Source: Tricholoma matsutake
Lineage: Eukaryota > Basidiomycota > Agaricomycetes > Agaricales > Tricholomataceae
DNA length: 64,000 nucleotides
Assembly: GCA_026075535.2 (NCBI GenBank)
Contig: AP026538.1
Coordinates: forward strand, 6,882,001-6,946,000
Reading direction: 5' to 3'
The translations under genes were made by a program, and so were the position numbers. This document shows, in pieces, positions 38,501-48,881 of this stretch; the first letter of the stretch is position 1, and the number at the start of each line of letters is the position of its first letter. Under the pieces are notes generated by a model. It was not told the origin of the DNA, made no database searches, and saw only the letters and a program-made list of their open reading frames with translations.

Positions 38501-40435
38501 TGGACATATAATTTTGTCTTTAGGAATAATTAAATTCCTTGGGAATTTTATGGTGCTTTTAGGCATTTTCCCTAGCGCCTCTTTGGATGGGTGTCCAAGT
38601 CGCCTATGCCAAGTCAAGTAGTCAGCGACATAAATGGTCGCGACATTAACCTTTTTGGTGCTCAATATATGAGTCCGAGCCCAATAGATCGTGTCATTCC
38701 TCCTTAGAGGGACACAATGCATGATTGGGTTTCCATGCTCGATGAATGAAATGTATGCGGAGGAACCACGCACATCACTTCCGTCTTGTAAAAAGACCCC
38801 CATTGACATCAATCGAGTATTAATGTCGGGTATGTAGTAGACAGGGTATAGTCGCGTTTCACGCGTCTCTGACTTCCCATTACATACTACCTGGTGTCTA
38901 ATGAAGACTGCTCCTTTTCCTACTATATGAGTAGTACCAGTGGCTGTTTGGACCAAGGTAGAGTCCTTTCTCGGTAAAGGCTCGTAAGAAGCGAAATCTT
39001 TCATTTCACCAGTGAAGTGTTTTGATGCGCCTGAATCCATGATCCAGTCGGCACCTTTCTTACAATCTCCCTTTGCACACATAGCACATATATTAAGATC
39101 TACATAATTCCATGATACATTTAATAGCGGTAAAATTTCACATGAAAAGTTTGCTGTATTCATAGGAATTTTAATCTTAGTGCTTGTGGCAGGGAAAAGG
39201 ACTGACCTGTCATCATACGCCCCTGTGTCAAGGGGTTCATCGACGAGCATTTCGTCGACGGCTTTCCACACTTCCTCGTCAGTTACTGGAGGTTCGGATC
39301 CGAGGGAGACGGTATCGTCTTCTACCTCCTCGATCGTTGCCTCGGTTTCTGGCTCTATCCTCCTTCTCTTACCTTCTCGCACCGTGAGGTGCTCTTCCAA
39401 CGGTCGCAGGTTTTTCGCGCTGCGCGAAAGTTGCATGCGCTCGAGGGTGTCTCGAGCTTGCTGGTATTCGGTGTAAACCGAGCGAGAAGAGGAGGCCGCG
39501 CCCGTGTATGCCTGTGCAGGTGGTCGGCGGCGAGGATCCCTTGTGGGAGTGTGTTCGCGTCGCTCGATGCGCTGTATGAGCGGCATCGGCGGTATGATGG
39601 TGCCATTACCATTTATGGTGGTAAAGGCGTTGGAGGCGAGGTGGGTATGTTTCTCTTTTGGCTTCTCCTCCTTAGTCTTTCTATCCCCACGTCGTCCACG
39701 TTTTCGGGACGAGTCTCCGTTGCTGTTTTGCCCTTCTTTGGGCTGCCATTTGGGGTTTCCCCCCTTGCGCTTAACAGCGGAAAGTTTGTTGGCCTGAGGC
39801 TGGCCAGCGGGCTTTCCAACTGCTGTGCGCCTTGAGGCTTCAGCAACAATGGAGTCCTTGACATGTTTAAATGTCAAGGCGCTAGTGGCGGTCGTGTTAA
39901 GGACCGTTGCAGACAATGAGTCGTACTCGCGCGGCATCGCAGCAAGTAGAATCATCGCCTGTACTAGCTCGGGGATGGCAACATTAGCAGCCGTGAGGCG
40001 CTCAAATTTGTCAGCCATTCTCGCAATCTCCGGTGCAGGGTTCGCAGCCGGGATTTTGATTGCTATTGCGGACCTAAAGTCCGAAAAGACTTGGGAGGGG
40101 CCGTCCACACCATAATCGGTGCGGATGAGGTCCCACACCTCCTCAGCAGTGTCCTTTGTGTTGGCACGCTGCCGAATGGAGGGGGCCAGGCGGAGCACTA
40201 GGCTACCAATAGCCTGGTCATTTTTGTTGCTCCAGGTCTGGAGCTTGGCATTAGCATCCGCTACCAAGGTAGCGTTCGTCGCCGTCAAGGGAGGCGCCGG
40301 GGGCGGTTTTTGCTCCGCCCCGCTAGTTATTTGCCAGAGGCCCTGAGATCTGAGCCACGCCTTCATAGAGTCGGCCCATAAGATGTAATTTGATCCATCG
40401 AAAGTTTGAACGAGTTTTTCAAGAGTTGAAGACAT
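35573..40435 (-). pseudogene. Copia gag-pol polyprotein with a single in-frame TGA
   Basis: The 1621-codon frame starts MSSTLEKLVQTFDGSNYILW. Gag (UBN2/Copia type, with LRSQGLWQITSG) is followed by protease WIMDSGASKHFTG (near 39030), pre-integrase WHRRLGHPSKEALGKMPKST with CPGC, integrase core (IHSDLKELPVLSYHKHKYFI then DPGGEFKDRELQ), RT (WVFSVKSDGRKRARLVAKGF, SPVVRYETVRLMFALASLEG, catalytic YVDDGLFMG near 36520) and RNase H (FTDSDWAADTVKRRSTTGYF, LSSTEAEYMALSD), ending PADMFTKNLG. The only break is TGA at 38333-38335, within the integrase core just after DDKTSHI, where comparable copia proteins usually have tryptophan. Start at 40468 is also possible. This is the youngest element in the window and could have been active until recently. 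Confidence 0.93.
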
Positions 40436-40686
40436 GATTCTGTGGTGGCAGCTGTTAAAAGCGCTCAATCAGTCTTTTTACTCAATAAAACACGTTTAAC
40501 GTTCTCAGGAGAAAACACTCCTTCAGAGTGATTAACCCTAGTCAACCTAGGTTTTTATATGCAGCTCACAGGGAGCGCAATGCAGCTCACGAAGAGCGCA
40601 AGGTTATAATTTTGGAGACGATGAAGTCAACGTCGTTCGCAGCTAATTAAAGCGCGTTCGCGACGTGCCCATCAGGGCCCATAACC

Positions 40687-40981
40687 TGTTGGAGCAGACT
40701 ATATACGCTGCACAGGGGAAGAGACTACACGTTCCTTACAACCTACCTGGGGTTTAGTTAGACTTACAGCTAGGGTTAGCAGAGGTAAGAACACTGTATT
40801 CCTACTACGGTACAGGTTCTCCTTATATACATAATATTAAGGATGTCACATGACTCGGGAATGTGTTTACCGCATGTATGCACAGTAAGCGCAGTAACAT
40901 GCGTATGCTGCATGTATCGCCTCATGTATGCTGCATGTATTGCCTCATGTATACAGCATGCATCAGGGATTAATTTCAACA
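40687..40981 (-). repeat. 5' LTR of element C
   Basis: 295 bp; pairs with 35246-35540. Confidence 0.96.
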
Positions 40982-40986
40982 CTTAT

Positions 40987-41457
40987 GGAGAAACAAGTTG
41001 GCCCATATGCGATCTCTAAAGTAATCTCACCTAATGCAGTAGTGCTAAAATTACCCCAATCATTCAAGATTGATCCTGAGATTAACATATCCTGCCTACA
41101 CCCTTATTGCCCACCCACTATTCCTGGTCAACAAACTACTCCGCAACCTCCGATAATAGTAGAAGGTGCTCCAGAATATGTAGTTGAAGAAATTCTAGAC
41201 TCATGTTTTCAATGGAACAAATTGGAGTTCTTAATAAAGTGGAAAAACTATACCAATGAAAATAATTCATGGGAGCCCAAAGAGAATTGTAAGCGAGTGC
41301 ACAATGCGATCACCCAATTCTTTAAACATAATCTGAATGCTCCACATCGCATTGCGAGAATGGTGTATGAGGGGATGAGATTCTGGCCATACCAAAATTT
41401 CACAGAGGGGACAAACACAATATTTTCTCGCCTGGAAGTCGAGGCACAAAAGGGGGG
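40987..41457 (+). pseudogene. Integrase tail and chromodomain of element B
   Basis: Resumes pol of B after element C: MEKQVGPYAISKVISPNAVV, INISCLHPYCPP and the chromodomain YVVEEILDSCFQWNKLEFLI followed by KWKNYTNENNSWEP. Chromodomains at the integrase end guide chromoviruses to heterochromatin. It ends just before the polypurine tract of B. Confidence 0.88.
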
Positions 41458-41460
41458 TAA

Positions 41461-41872
41461 TGTTAGGAAACCACCCCATTACCTAATAAAATTTCATTTT
41501 TATTTTATTCTGTTGAATTACACTACATTATGCTAAATGATGCCAAATGATGCTGCACTTTGATAGCATGAGAATTTGATTTCACATGCATCAATATGTA
41601 CATGCATGTACGAGTGCGTTGGTAACAACAATGTACAATATATGTAACATAGTATATAAACCCTAAATACACGCCTAGGGGACCCTAGTTGTGTTCTCTT
41701 AGGTATTCCACCTATGTTTTTGGTGTGAAAGGCCTATCTCAACAAACTCACCTATTAATAACCCCTCATATCAAAACCATCAATTACCCCATCATGTGCG
41801 CAGATCCCGCCCCCTTCTTGTAGAGAGAACCCACACGGTCTTAGCTAGCAGATAGTGGGTGTCGCCCTAACA
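41461..41872 (+). repeat. 3' LTR of element B
   Basis: 412 bp; pairs with 25647-26058, followed by the duplicated CTATT. Confidence 0.95.
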
Positions 41873-42780
41873 CTATTCAGAAACAAGCTGCGCTTCAGAG
41901 GTGCGACCACTTTGAGGAAGTCCTCTAAGAAAATAACCCGTCCTCCTCACTCTGAGAAGGACAACAGGTGCTTTGTGGCAAAAATGAAGCTTCATGAACT
42001 TGAAGCTTTTGTACTCCTCGATTCAGGCTGCACGTCTGATTCGATTTCCCCAGAATTTGCCATGTCAGCAAATCTTAAAGCCCACAAATTGGAAGAACTG
42101 GTGCCCTTGCAATTAGGCACCGTTGGAAGCCATTCAAAGATCAACTTTTGACTATTCACTGATTTTGAAATCAGTGAAATAAAAAACACCCATTATTTTG
42201 ATGTTGTTAACATCGATAGATATGACACCATTCTAGGCACTGTCTTCATGAGGAAACACAGTATAGTTTTAGACTTTGAATGTGACGAAGTATGCATCAA
42301 GGGCAAACACCTCGATACCATTATCGAGGGCCCTAACACTTTCAAGCAAGCCTGTCGGCATGCTATGCATCCTCAACCTCCCAAGGATGAGTGACATGAG
42401 AGCGGCCACATGGCCGCGCAAAAGAAGAAAGACCCAGACAAGCCTGGTCCAAGTTCCACGAAGGTGCAACCTCCATCTGTTAGACGTAGGAATGTTGAAA
42501 TGGAGGAAGTAGACAATGTTGACAAACATTGTTGGTCTACACTAAAACCTTTGGACCCCATCCTTTTAGGACCTGAAGACAAACCCTTGAGCAACGAAGA
42601 AGACGATCTAGAAGAGATCATCCAGGAATTTACTCGGGATAGATTCCCCAAGGGACCCAATTTCAAACCCCCCAGATTTGACCCCTCTACCCCTGCAGTA
42701 CTTCCACCAGATCAGGTTGATGACCTGAATGACATACTCTTCGCAATTTGCGAAGAGCTGGCCAATAAAGCTAAATGCAC
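41873..42780 (+). pseudogene. Protease region of element A
   Basis: Retropepsin-like segment with AFVLLDSGCTSDSISPEF (DSG motif) and RYDTILGTVFMRKH (ILG motif), followed by an acidic linker (LDPILLGPEDKPLSNEEDDL) leading to RT. In-frame TGA near 42148 and 42391 and a TAA at about 42790 interrupt it. Upstream continuity with gag was broken by element B. Confidence 0.8.
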
Positions 42781-44278
42781 AGGACCCTTTTAAAAAAAGG
42801 ACCTTCCACGCCTCCGAGAGGAGTGGAAGCAATCTTGTCAGGACATCCTCAATGGGGTTCCTGACAAACTACCTCCTTTAAGGGACATAAACCACCACAT
42901 CCCATTGATGGATGAGAAGAAGAAGTATAACTACTATCTTCCAAAGTGCCCTGACTCAATGAGGAAACCCCTCGCCAAGAAAATAGCCAAGTACTGCAAA
43001 GCAGGCTGGTGGCATCCTGCCCATGTGGAGCAAGCCACTCTGATGCTAGTAGTTCCCAAGAAAACTGGGAAACTTTGCACTGTGATCAACACAGTGAAAC
43101 AGAAGGCTAACATGGTGAAAGATGTTACACTGTTTCCTGATCAAGACTTGATTCATCATGATGTCGCTTGAGCTAAGTACTGCTCAAAAATCAACCTCTC
43201 CAATGCCTATGAGCAGGTCTGAGTTGCCCCAGAAGACATCTGGAAGACCGCCTTCTTAATGGTTCAAGGGGTATGCGAGAGTCTTGTTATGCAACAAGGT
43301 GACTGCAATGCACCCTCAACCTTCCAAAGGTTGATGAACTCTATATTCCAAGATTACATTGGAATATTTGTCCATGCATACCTGGATAATATCTTTGTGT
43401 TCAGCGACATGATTGAAGAACACCAGAAGCATCTGGAGCTCATGTTTAACAGACTACACGAGCATTCTCTGTACCTCCGTGCAGAGAAATGTGAACTCTA
43501 TGCTGAAAAGGTAGAGTGTCTTGGTCATATGATTGATGAGCATGGCCTACATGCAGATAGCAATAAAATGGCCCATATATGAGAGTGGAAAACTCCTTGT
43601 AATTATCACAAAGTCCAGTGTTTTCTGGGACTCATGCAGTATCTGGCACATTTCCTGCCAGATATAAGTGCTTTCACTAGTCTGCTTTCTGTGATGACTA
43701 AAAACGGTCAAGCCTTTTTATGGTGACCGTTGCATGATCATTGCTTCCAGATGATTAAACACATCTGTTGCACGACTCCTGTGCTGAAGCCGATCGACCC
43801 AGATTCACCTGAGCTGATATGGGTGATCTGTGATGCCTCAGTCTTTGGGACTGGAGCGATGTATGGTCAGGGACCTGAGTGGCAAACTTGCCAGCCTGCT
43901 GGGCTCCTGTCCAAGAAATTCTCTGATGCTCAAAGGAACTACCGTACCTTTGAGCATGAAACAATTGCCATACTTGAGGCACTCCTGAAGTGGGAAGACA
44001 AACTGATTGGTAGACGCATTCATGTCGTCACCGATCACCAGGGGCTTGAGTTCTTCCAAACTCAACGCCAACTATCTGCTAGGCAAACACATTGGATGGA
44101 ATATCTTTCACATTTTGACTTTGACATTTGTTATGTCAAAGGAAAATTGAACAAAGTAGCGGACGCTCTGTCCCGCTACTACCAATTTGACTCTTGGGAA
44201 GATGCTCCATTAGTCCAACACTATGTCTTTACAGACGTACATCTCAATCCCAACCACGAGGATCTCCCGTGGGATTGA
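42781..44278 (+). pseudogene. Reverse transcriptase and RNase H of element A
   Basis: Degenerate Ty3 RT: YNYYLPKCPDSMRKPLAKKI, TLMLVVPKKTGKLCTVINTV, INLSNAYEQV, then FVHAYLDNIFVFSD, with LDN in place of the second catalytic Asp of the usual DD pair, and VECLGHMIDEHGLHAD. RNase H shows ICDASVFGTGAMYG, RTFEHETIAILEALLKWEDK, VTDHQGLEFFQTQ and NKVADALSR. In-frame TGA codons stand where arginine is expected (43169, 43220, 43580, 43724). Confidence 0.87.
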
Positions 44279-46036
44279 CATCTCGAAATCAAAAATTGAG
44301 TAATTGAAACTCATTCCACTGCTTCCCAGCAGAGATGAGTTGGTGAACAACTCAAAGCTCTTTGAGAACGAGTCAAAGAGCATGAGGCAGCTGCAGCCAT
44401 AATGACTGTGAATGTGGAAGAAACAACCATGCCTTCTTCAAAGACCAGACAATTGCAGGATGATCCTTCAATTTACGCCTCTCAGGCTAAAGGGCCTTAC
44501 CTGCACATTCACATGTCAGAGTTAGACCCTCTGAATGACGATATCCAAAAGGGATATGTGAACAACAAACATTTCAAGAAGGTTCTTGAAAATCCAAATA
44601 ACCACCCAGACTTCCAGACCCGGGATGGTTTCATTTGGAGAAGGAACAGAGGGGGCAAAGAAGTCCTTTGCATCCCCACCTCTACTTCCAAAGATACGAC
44701 CTTACATGGTCATATCATCGAACAAGCCCATGCCTTAGTGGGGCATTTCAGTCCTCTAAAGACATTGGAATACATCTGATGTTGGTATTGGTGGCCTCAA
44801 CTTCAATACAAAGTCGAGAAATACTGTGATTTGTGTGAATATTGTGTCTGCTCAAAGGGGGAATACTGCTCCCCTCGAGGCAAGCTGCACTCATTACCAA
44901 CACCCATGAGACCATGGGAGTCAATTGGAATGGATTTCATCAGACCCTTCCCAGAGTCCAAAGGATTTGACTACCTTTGGGTAATCATCTGTCGTCTGTC
45001 TTCAATGGTTCACCTAATCCCGGTGAACACAATGATGACTGCATCACAACTATCTCCCATCTTTGTGAAGGAGATTGTCTGTTTGCATGGACTACCTGGC
45101 TCAATTGTTTGCAATCGAGACTCTAAATTCACATCCAAATGGTGGCGTGAAATCCACCGTATCTTGGACGTCAAATTACTTATGTCCACTTCATTCCATC
45201 CTCAGATGGATGGAATAACAGAATGCATGAATTGTTTGATTGCTCAGATTCTCTGAGTGTTTGTTGCATCCAGTCAAAAAGATTGGGTAAAGTTCCTCTC
45301 TCTCATAGAGTTTGCCATAAACTCTACAATTAACAGAGCAACGGGGATGGCCCTGTTTGAAATCAACTATGGATTCTTGCCTTGTATGATGCAAGAACTT
45401 CCTTCTACAGAATGCATTCCTCCCGGAGTGCATACTTTTGCAATGAATGCACTGCAGAACATGGCCATAGCCCATGATAGTATCATTGCCAAAAGAGTCT
45501 TTCAATGACACTATGCAAACAAGCATCGGCACGAGGAGCCCGATGTCAAACAAGGAGACCTTGTTTACCTCTCCACAAAGAACCTTGCGTTACCAAAAGG
45601 ACACGCAAGTAAATTGCTACCTAAATTTGTAGGACCCTACAAGGTCCTACAAGCTTTCCCAGAGAAATCCAACTATGTATTGGATCTTCCTACAGAACTG
45701 AAATGCTGGGGTATACACCAACATTTCCATGTGAGCCTACTAAGGCCTCACCATCCTAATGACAACATGTTGTTTCCCAACAGGTGTTATCCTGACGCAT
45801 ATGACTTCAGTGCCCCAGATGACACTGAATGGTATGTTGAAGAGATCACGGCACACAAGTGGTGTGGCCATGCCATCCAGTTTGAAGTTAAGTGGAGTCT
45901 GGGAGACACCACTTGGGAACCTTTAGAGAACTGCAACAATCTTGCAGCCCTGGACGCTTATCTGGCACTGATGGGTGCCAGAGACTGGCAAGAATTGCCC
46001 AAACACGCAGGAACTCCTGTGCATCGATGGACCTAA
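44279..46036 (+). pseudogene. Integrase and chromodomain-like end of element A
   Basis: The zinc-binding region (HIIEQAHALVGHFSPLKTLE, CDLCEYCVCSKGEYC) precedes the core SIGMDFIRPFPESKGFDYLW, SIVCNRDSKFTSKWWREIHR and SFHPQMDGITECMN, where the typical NG/GQTER Glu position is ITEC. After it come GDLVYLSTKNLALPKGHASK, VGPYKVLQAFPEKSNYVLDL and a chromodomain-like WYVEEITAHKWCGHAIQFEV with KWSLGDTTWEPLENC. TGA codons at 44777, 45254 and 45506 again replace arginine. Confidence 0.87.
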
Positions 46037-46146
46037 CAACTTGGAAATGTCCAAGTCATGTTGGGGGTGTAACAGATTTCACACTCCGCAACTTTACATC
46101 GTGCAGAGTTTCAATCATTTTTTTCTTCATCGCTTGGTACACTACC

Positions 46147-48542
46147 ATGGCAAGCTTTCCTCCAGACAAAGATGACCCCATGGGGGACGATCAAAGCGAC
46201 AGACCTAGCTGGATGCGTGAGATGGGCCCTAGTGGCCGGTCTCAAAGGGGGAAGGAGAAGCAGAGAGAGCTCAAGCCCATGGGCTTGAGCAGCAACACTC
46301 AACCCCATTGCTTGCCAAGCCCTGGCAAGATTGAAGAAGCCATCAGCGCTAGCAGACATTCTGCTAGAGAAGAACAAAACTGGCGAGCTGGTGTGGGCAC
46401 CAGCTCTTCCACCCCCAGAAATTGGAGGATTGATGGTGAAGGCATTGTCCTTCACCAAGGCACTTGCGACACTTGCAAGAACTATCCTTTACATGTGTAC
46501 ACCACATGTATGACCACAATGATGAATATTTTGACGTGAGAGATCATTGAGACTCAGGTATTAGCTCTGGTGCTCTCACCAGAGCTGAACATGTTTATAA
46601 TGAATATGAAAAAGATATTGCTGCCCTCCAGGAGACCATCTGGAACCTGGAAGATGAGAATGAGCACCTGCATGAGCAGCTCGATGGATGTTCATCCAAA
46701 CGAGCTTGTACTTGTGAACCCTCTCCTCACCCTGAGAGGCCCCAGGGTACTTTGTATGCCGGTGCAGCCTCTCGGCCTGCACCACCTCCTGCTCCCCACC
46801 CCATTGTCCCCAACAAGGACTTCAATATGAATGAGGTCTACCCACCTCCTCCCAACCTTCCAACCCTGAGATATACATTCTCAGGCCCTGATGTTCCCAG
46901 GATGGCGAACTGGAGACCAGCTCCCAAGCTGCGTGGCCAAGTTCCTACATCCATTCCTCAGAACACTGAGGAATTTGATAACTGGTCCCAGATGGCCCAC
47001 ACCTCCAGGAACTACCCAATGTTGGAATGAATGCACAAGTACATGTGGTTCGTCAATGATACTGCTCCAGGGGCTCAAACACCCCTGATGACCTATGCCC
47101 TTGCCCACTGGAGATTACCCAGTTGGCTCCCTGTTCAGATGCAGTCAGCGCAAGGATTATGCCAACTCAATGACCCTACTCACCTGGAGCAACCCTCACT
47201 CCTGGACTCTGCTGAAACATGGGCGCAGTTCATGCACTGACACCTGTACCAGTGGCGATCCCACCCTGGTACCCTGATGGACAAACAGAGGGTCTCCCTC
47301 CCACATGTCAGGGGACAACTCCTGCTTTGTCAACAGATTCCTTCAGGGCTATCCCCTGAAGCTAAACTACTTCTCTACCTTCATACTGTGGAGGGACTAG
47401 CCATGCTGGGACTGTACTGACAGATTTGAGAGCGTGAACACCTCCCACTGTCCCCCATGCACTGTCGGCAGCCCATGCCAATCAGCACCAATTCAACTTC
47501 CCTCAAGGATGTCATACGACACCTCACTACCATGGGAGTCTCAGACAAGGAAGTCTGAGATGGTTCTCACTATGCCATAGGCTGGCTTACAGCAATGGCT
47601 ACTGCCAACTCCTCCCATTTGGAAGAGTCTTCTACCGCTGCCAATATCATCAGATGTCTGCAGCAACTTTCAATACCTGTTCAGAGGATGCCCCTCTGAT
47701 GTCTGAACCATGGTGGTGGATCACCAGGCCTAACGATGTGGCCCTTCAAGAGCCACAAAGAAAAAGAAAAAGAGATTCCACTGCTCCCACCAGGGGTGGA
47801 GCTCCCTCTTATTCAGGGTGACCCCGCCCTGAATCAATGACTTCCACTGCCCAGTCCTCCAGATTCTCCGCTGGACTATCTGCATCTCTGCATGCGAGCA
47901 CCTTTCATGTGGACAACCAACCTCCTGCCCATGCCAGGCCTTCTTACCTGTCCGGCTGGCATCCACCTCCTCCAGAGGTATATCCCCTGGAGAACGATCT
48001 GACCTCAGGATGGTCCAGGTCCCTCCTCATCGTCAAGGCAACTCAAGGCCAGAAGAAGGCCTTGAAGAGAGCAAGGAGAGTCGCCGGCGACATCCCTCTG
48101 AACAGGCACAAGAAGCCCATTAGCAAACTCACTCCCATTGCATCTACCAAGCCACAAAAAAATTGGCAGTCTTGTCATTAGAGACCCTGATGACAACAGT
48201 GATTCCACCAACTCTGTCTCTTCATCCAACGATGAAATGTTCACCATCGACAAGGACCGTTTCCCTCTTGATGAAGGGCAGACGATGGACACATCTGCTC
48301 TGGGGAACACCCCAGAGACCCCCATATCCCAATTGTCTTCATTGGCATCAAACAATGAAATGACCCTACTTTCCTCTGCACCCGATTATGAGCGCGAAGT
48401 ACCCATACCTACCACCCCAGAGGAAGTTAGATGTATGTTAGTTGACGTCAACCTCCCCGAATCCTCGTCGACCCTCAACAAGTCCCACATATCATCGTTG
48501 AGTCTCGACGATACCCACATCCCCGACGACCCTACTAAATAA
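46147..48542 (+). pseudogene. Third ORF of element A, downstream of pol, unknown function
   Basis: A coding-like stretch of about 2.4 kb between the pol stop and the 3' LTR, broken by TGA codons and frameshifts. It begins MASFPPDKDDPMGDDQSDRP with SWMREMGP. It continues with ALADILLEKNKTGELVWAPA and a predicted coiled coil (YNEYEKDIAALQETIWNLED) and a proline-rich part (SRPAPPPAPHPIVP). It ends with an acidic Ser-rich tail before DDTHIPDDPTK. I do not recognise a domain. Position and gag-like composition suggest an accessory structural protein; a captured host gene is the alternative. The stops are TGA where neighbouring sequence suggests arginine, as in pol. Confidence 0.6.
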
Positions 48543-48688
48543 GGTCGTTGCATTTTTTAATAAATGAATGAATTGATTCTTTTCATCATACCCCAACGAT
48601 ACCCACATACCAGATGATGCTCTCTTCGAGATCGTCTATTTACTCAAAACATTATGCTTCTCCCCTGGACAAAGCCTAAGGGGGAGGG

Positions 48689-48881
48689 TGTGGTAACCCA
48701 GGGCTTGACCCTGCATTTGTATATATTTCTTTGCTATTGACCTGGCTGGCCCCTATAAAGGGACCAGCCTTCTATTTACATAATCAATCTATTTACTACC
48801 ACCTTGAGTACACACGATAAATATATGTTATTCATGTTTAGCTCCTGTGTGATATTAAGGGACCCCCCTACGACTCTTGCA
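48689..48881 (+). repeat. 3' LTR of element A
   Basis: About 193 bp starting TGTGGTAACCCAGGGC, preceded by the purine tract AAGGGGGAGGG. It is about 6 bp shorter than the 5' LTR, with a deletion in the ATATAT stretch. The end is uncertain by up to 14 bp because an A-rich stretch follows. Confidence 0.85.

Larger units (their letters stand above)
35246..40981 (-). mobile_element. Ty1/copia element C, nearly intact, inside integrase of B
   Basis: A 5736-bp minus-oriented element with 295-bp LTRs (35246-35540 and 40687-40981) running TGTTGGAGC to TTCAACA, and a perfect 5-bp duplication CTTAT (35241-35245 and 40982-40986). The LTRs differ at a single base by eye (CATATG versus CGTATG in the GCATGC-rich part). 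A polypurine tract, seven G preceded by TTTGA on the coding strand, abuts the 3' LTR at 35541-35550. One long gag-pol frame spans 35573-40435 with one stop. Confidence 0.97.
25647..41872 (+). mobile_element. Ty3/gypsy chromovirus element B nested in A
   Basis: LTRs of 412 bp each (25647-26058 and 41461-41872) begin TGTTAGG and end CCTAACA. The 5-bp target duplication CTATT is perfect (25642-25646 and 41873-41877). A polypurine tract abuts the 3' LTR (AAAAGGGGGGTAA). Without the three insertions it carries (D, E and C) it is about 6.3 kb, a normal Ty3 size. Gene order is gag, protease, RT, RNaseH, integrase, chromodomain. Coding frames carry TGA stops at arginine positions. Confidence 0.95.
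22298..48881 (+). mobile_element. Ty3/gypsy element A (outermost, host of nested elements)
   Basis: Bounded by similar LTRs at 22298-22496 and 48689-48881. After subtracting element B the element is about 10.35 kb. Order: gag (22742-25646), protease-RT-RNaseH-integrase-chromodomain (41873-46036), a third ORF (46147-48542), a purine tract ending in AAGGGGGAGGG, then the 3' LTR. The RT-before-integrase order places it in Ty3/gypsy, and the C-terminal chromodomain-like end suggests a chromovirus. It is decayed, with about a dozen in-frame TGA codons in pol. It interrupts a LINE. A 27-bp repeat flanks it in place of a normal 5-bp duplication. Confidence 0.9.

Noticed and set aside
39180..40115. 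Several plus-strand ORFs opposite the copia gag (e.g. 39389-39835)
   Set aside because: Shadows of the intact copia polyprotein on the minus strand.
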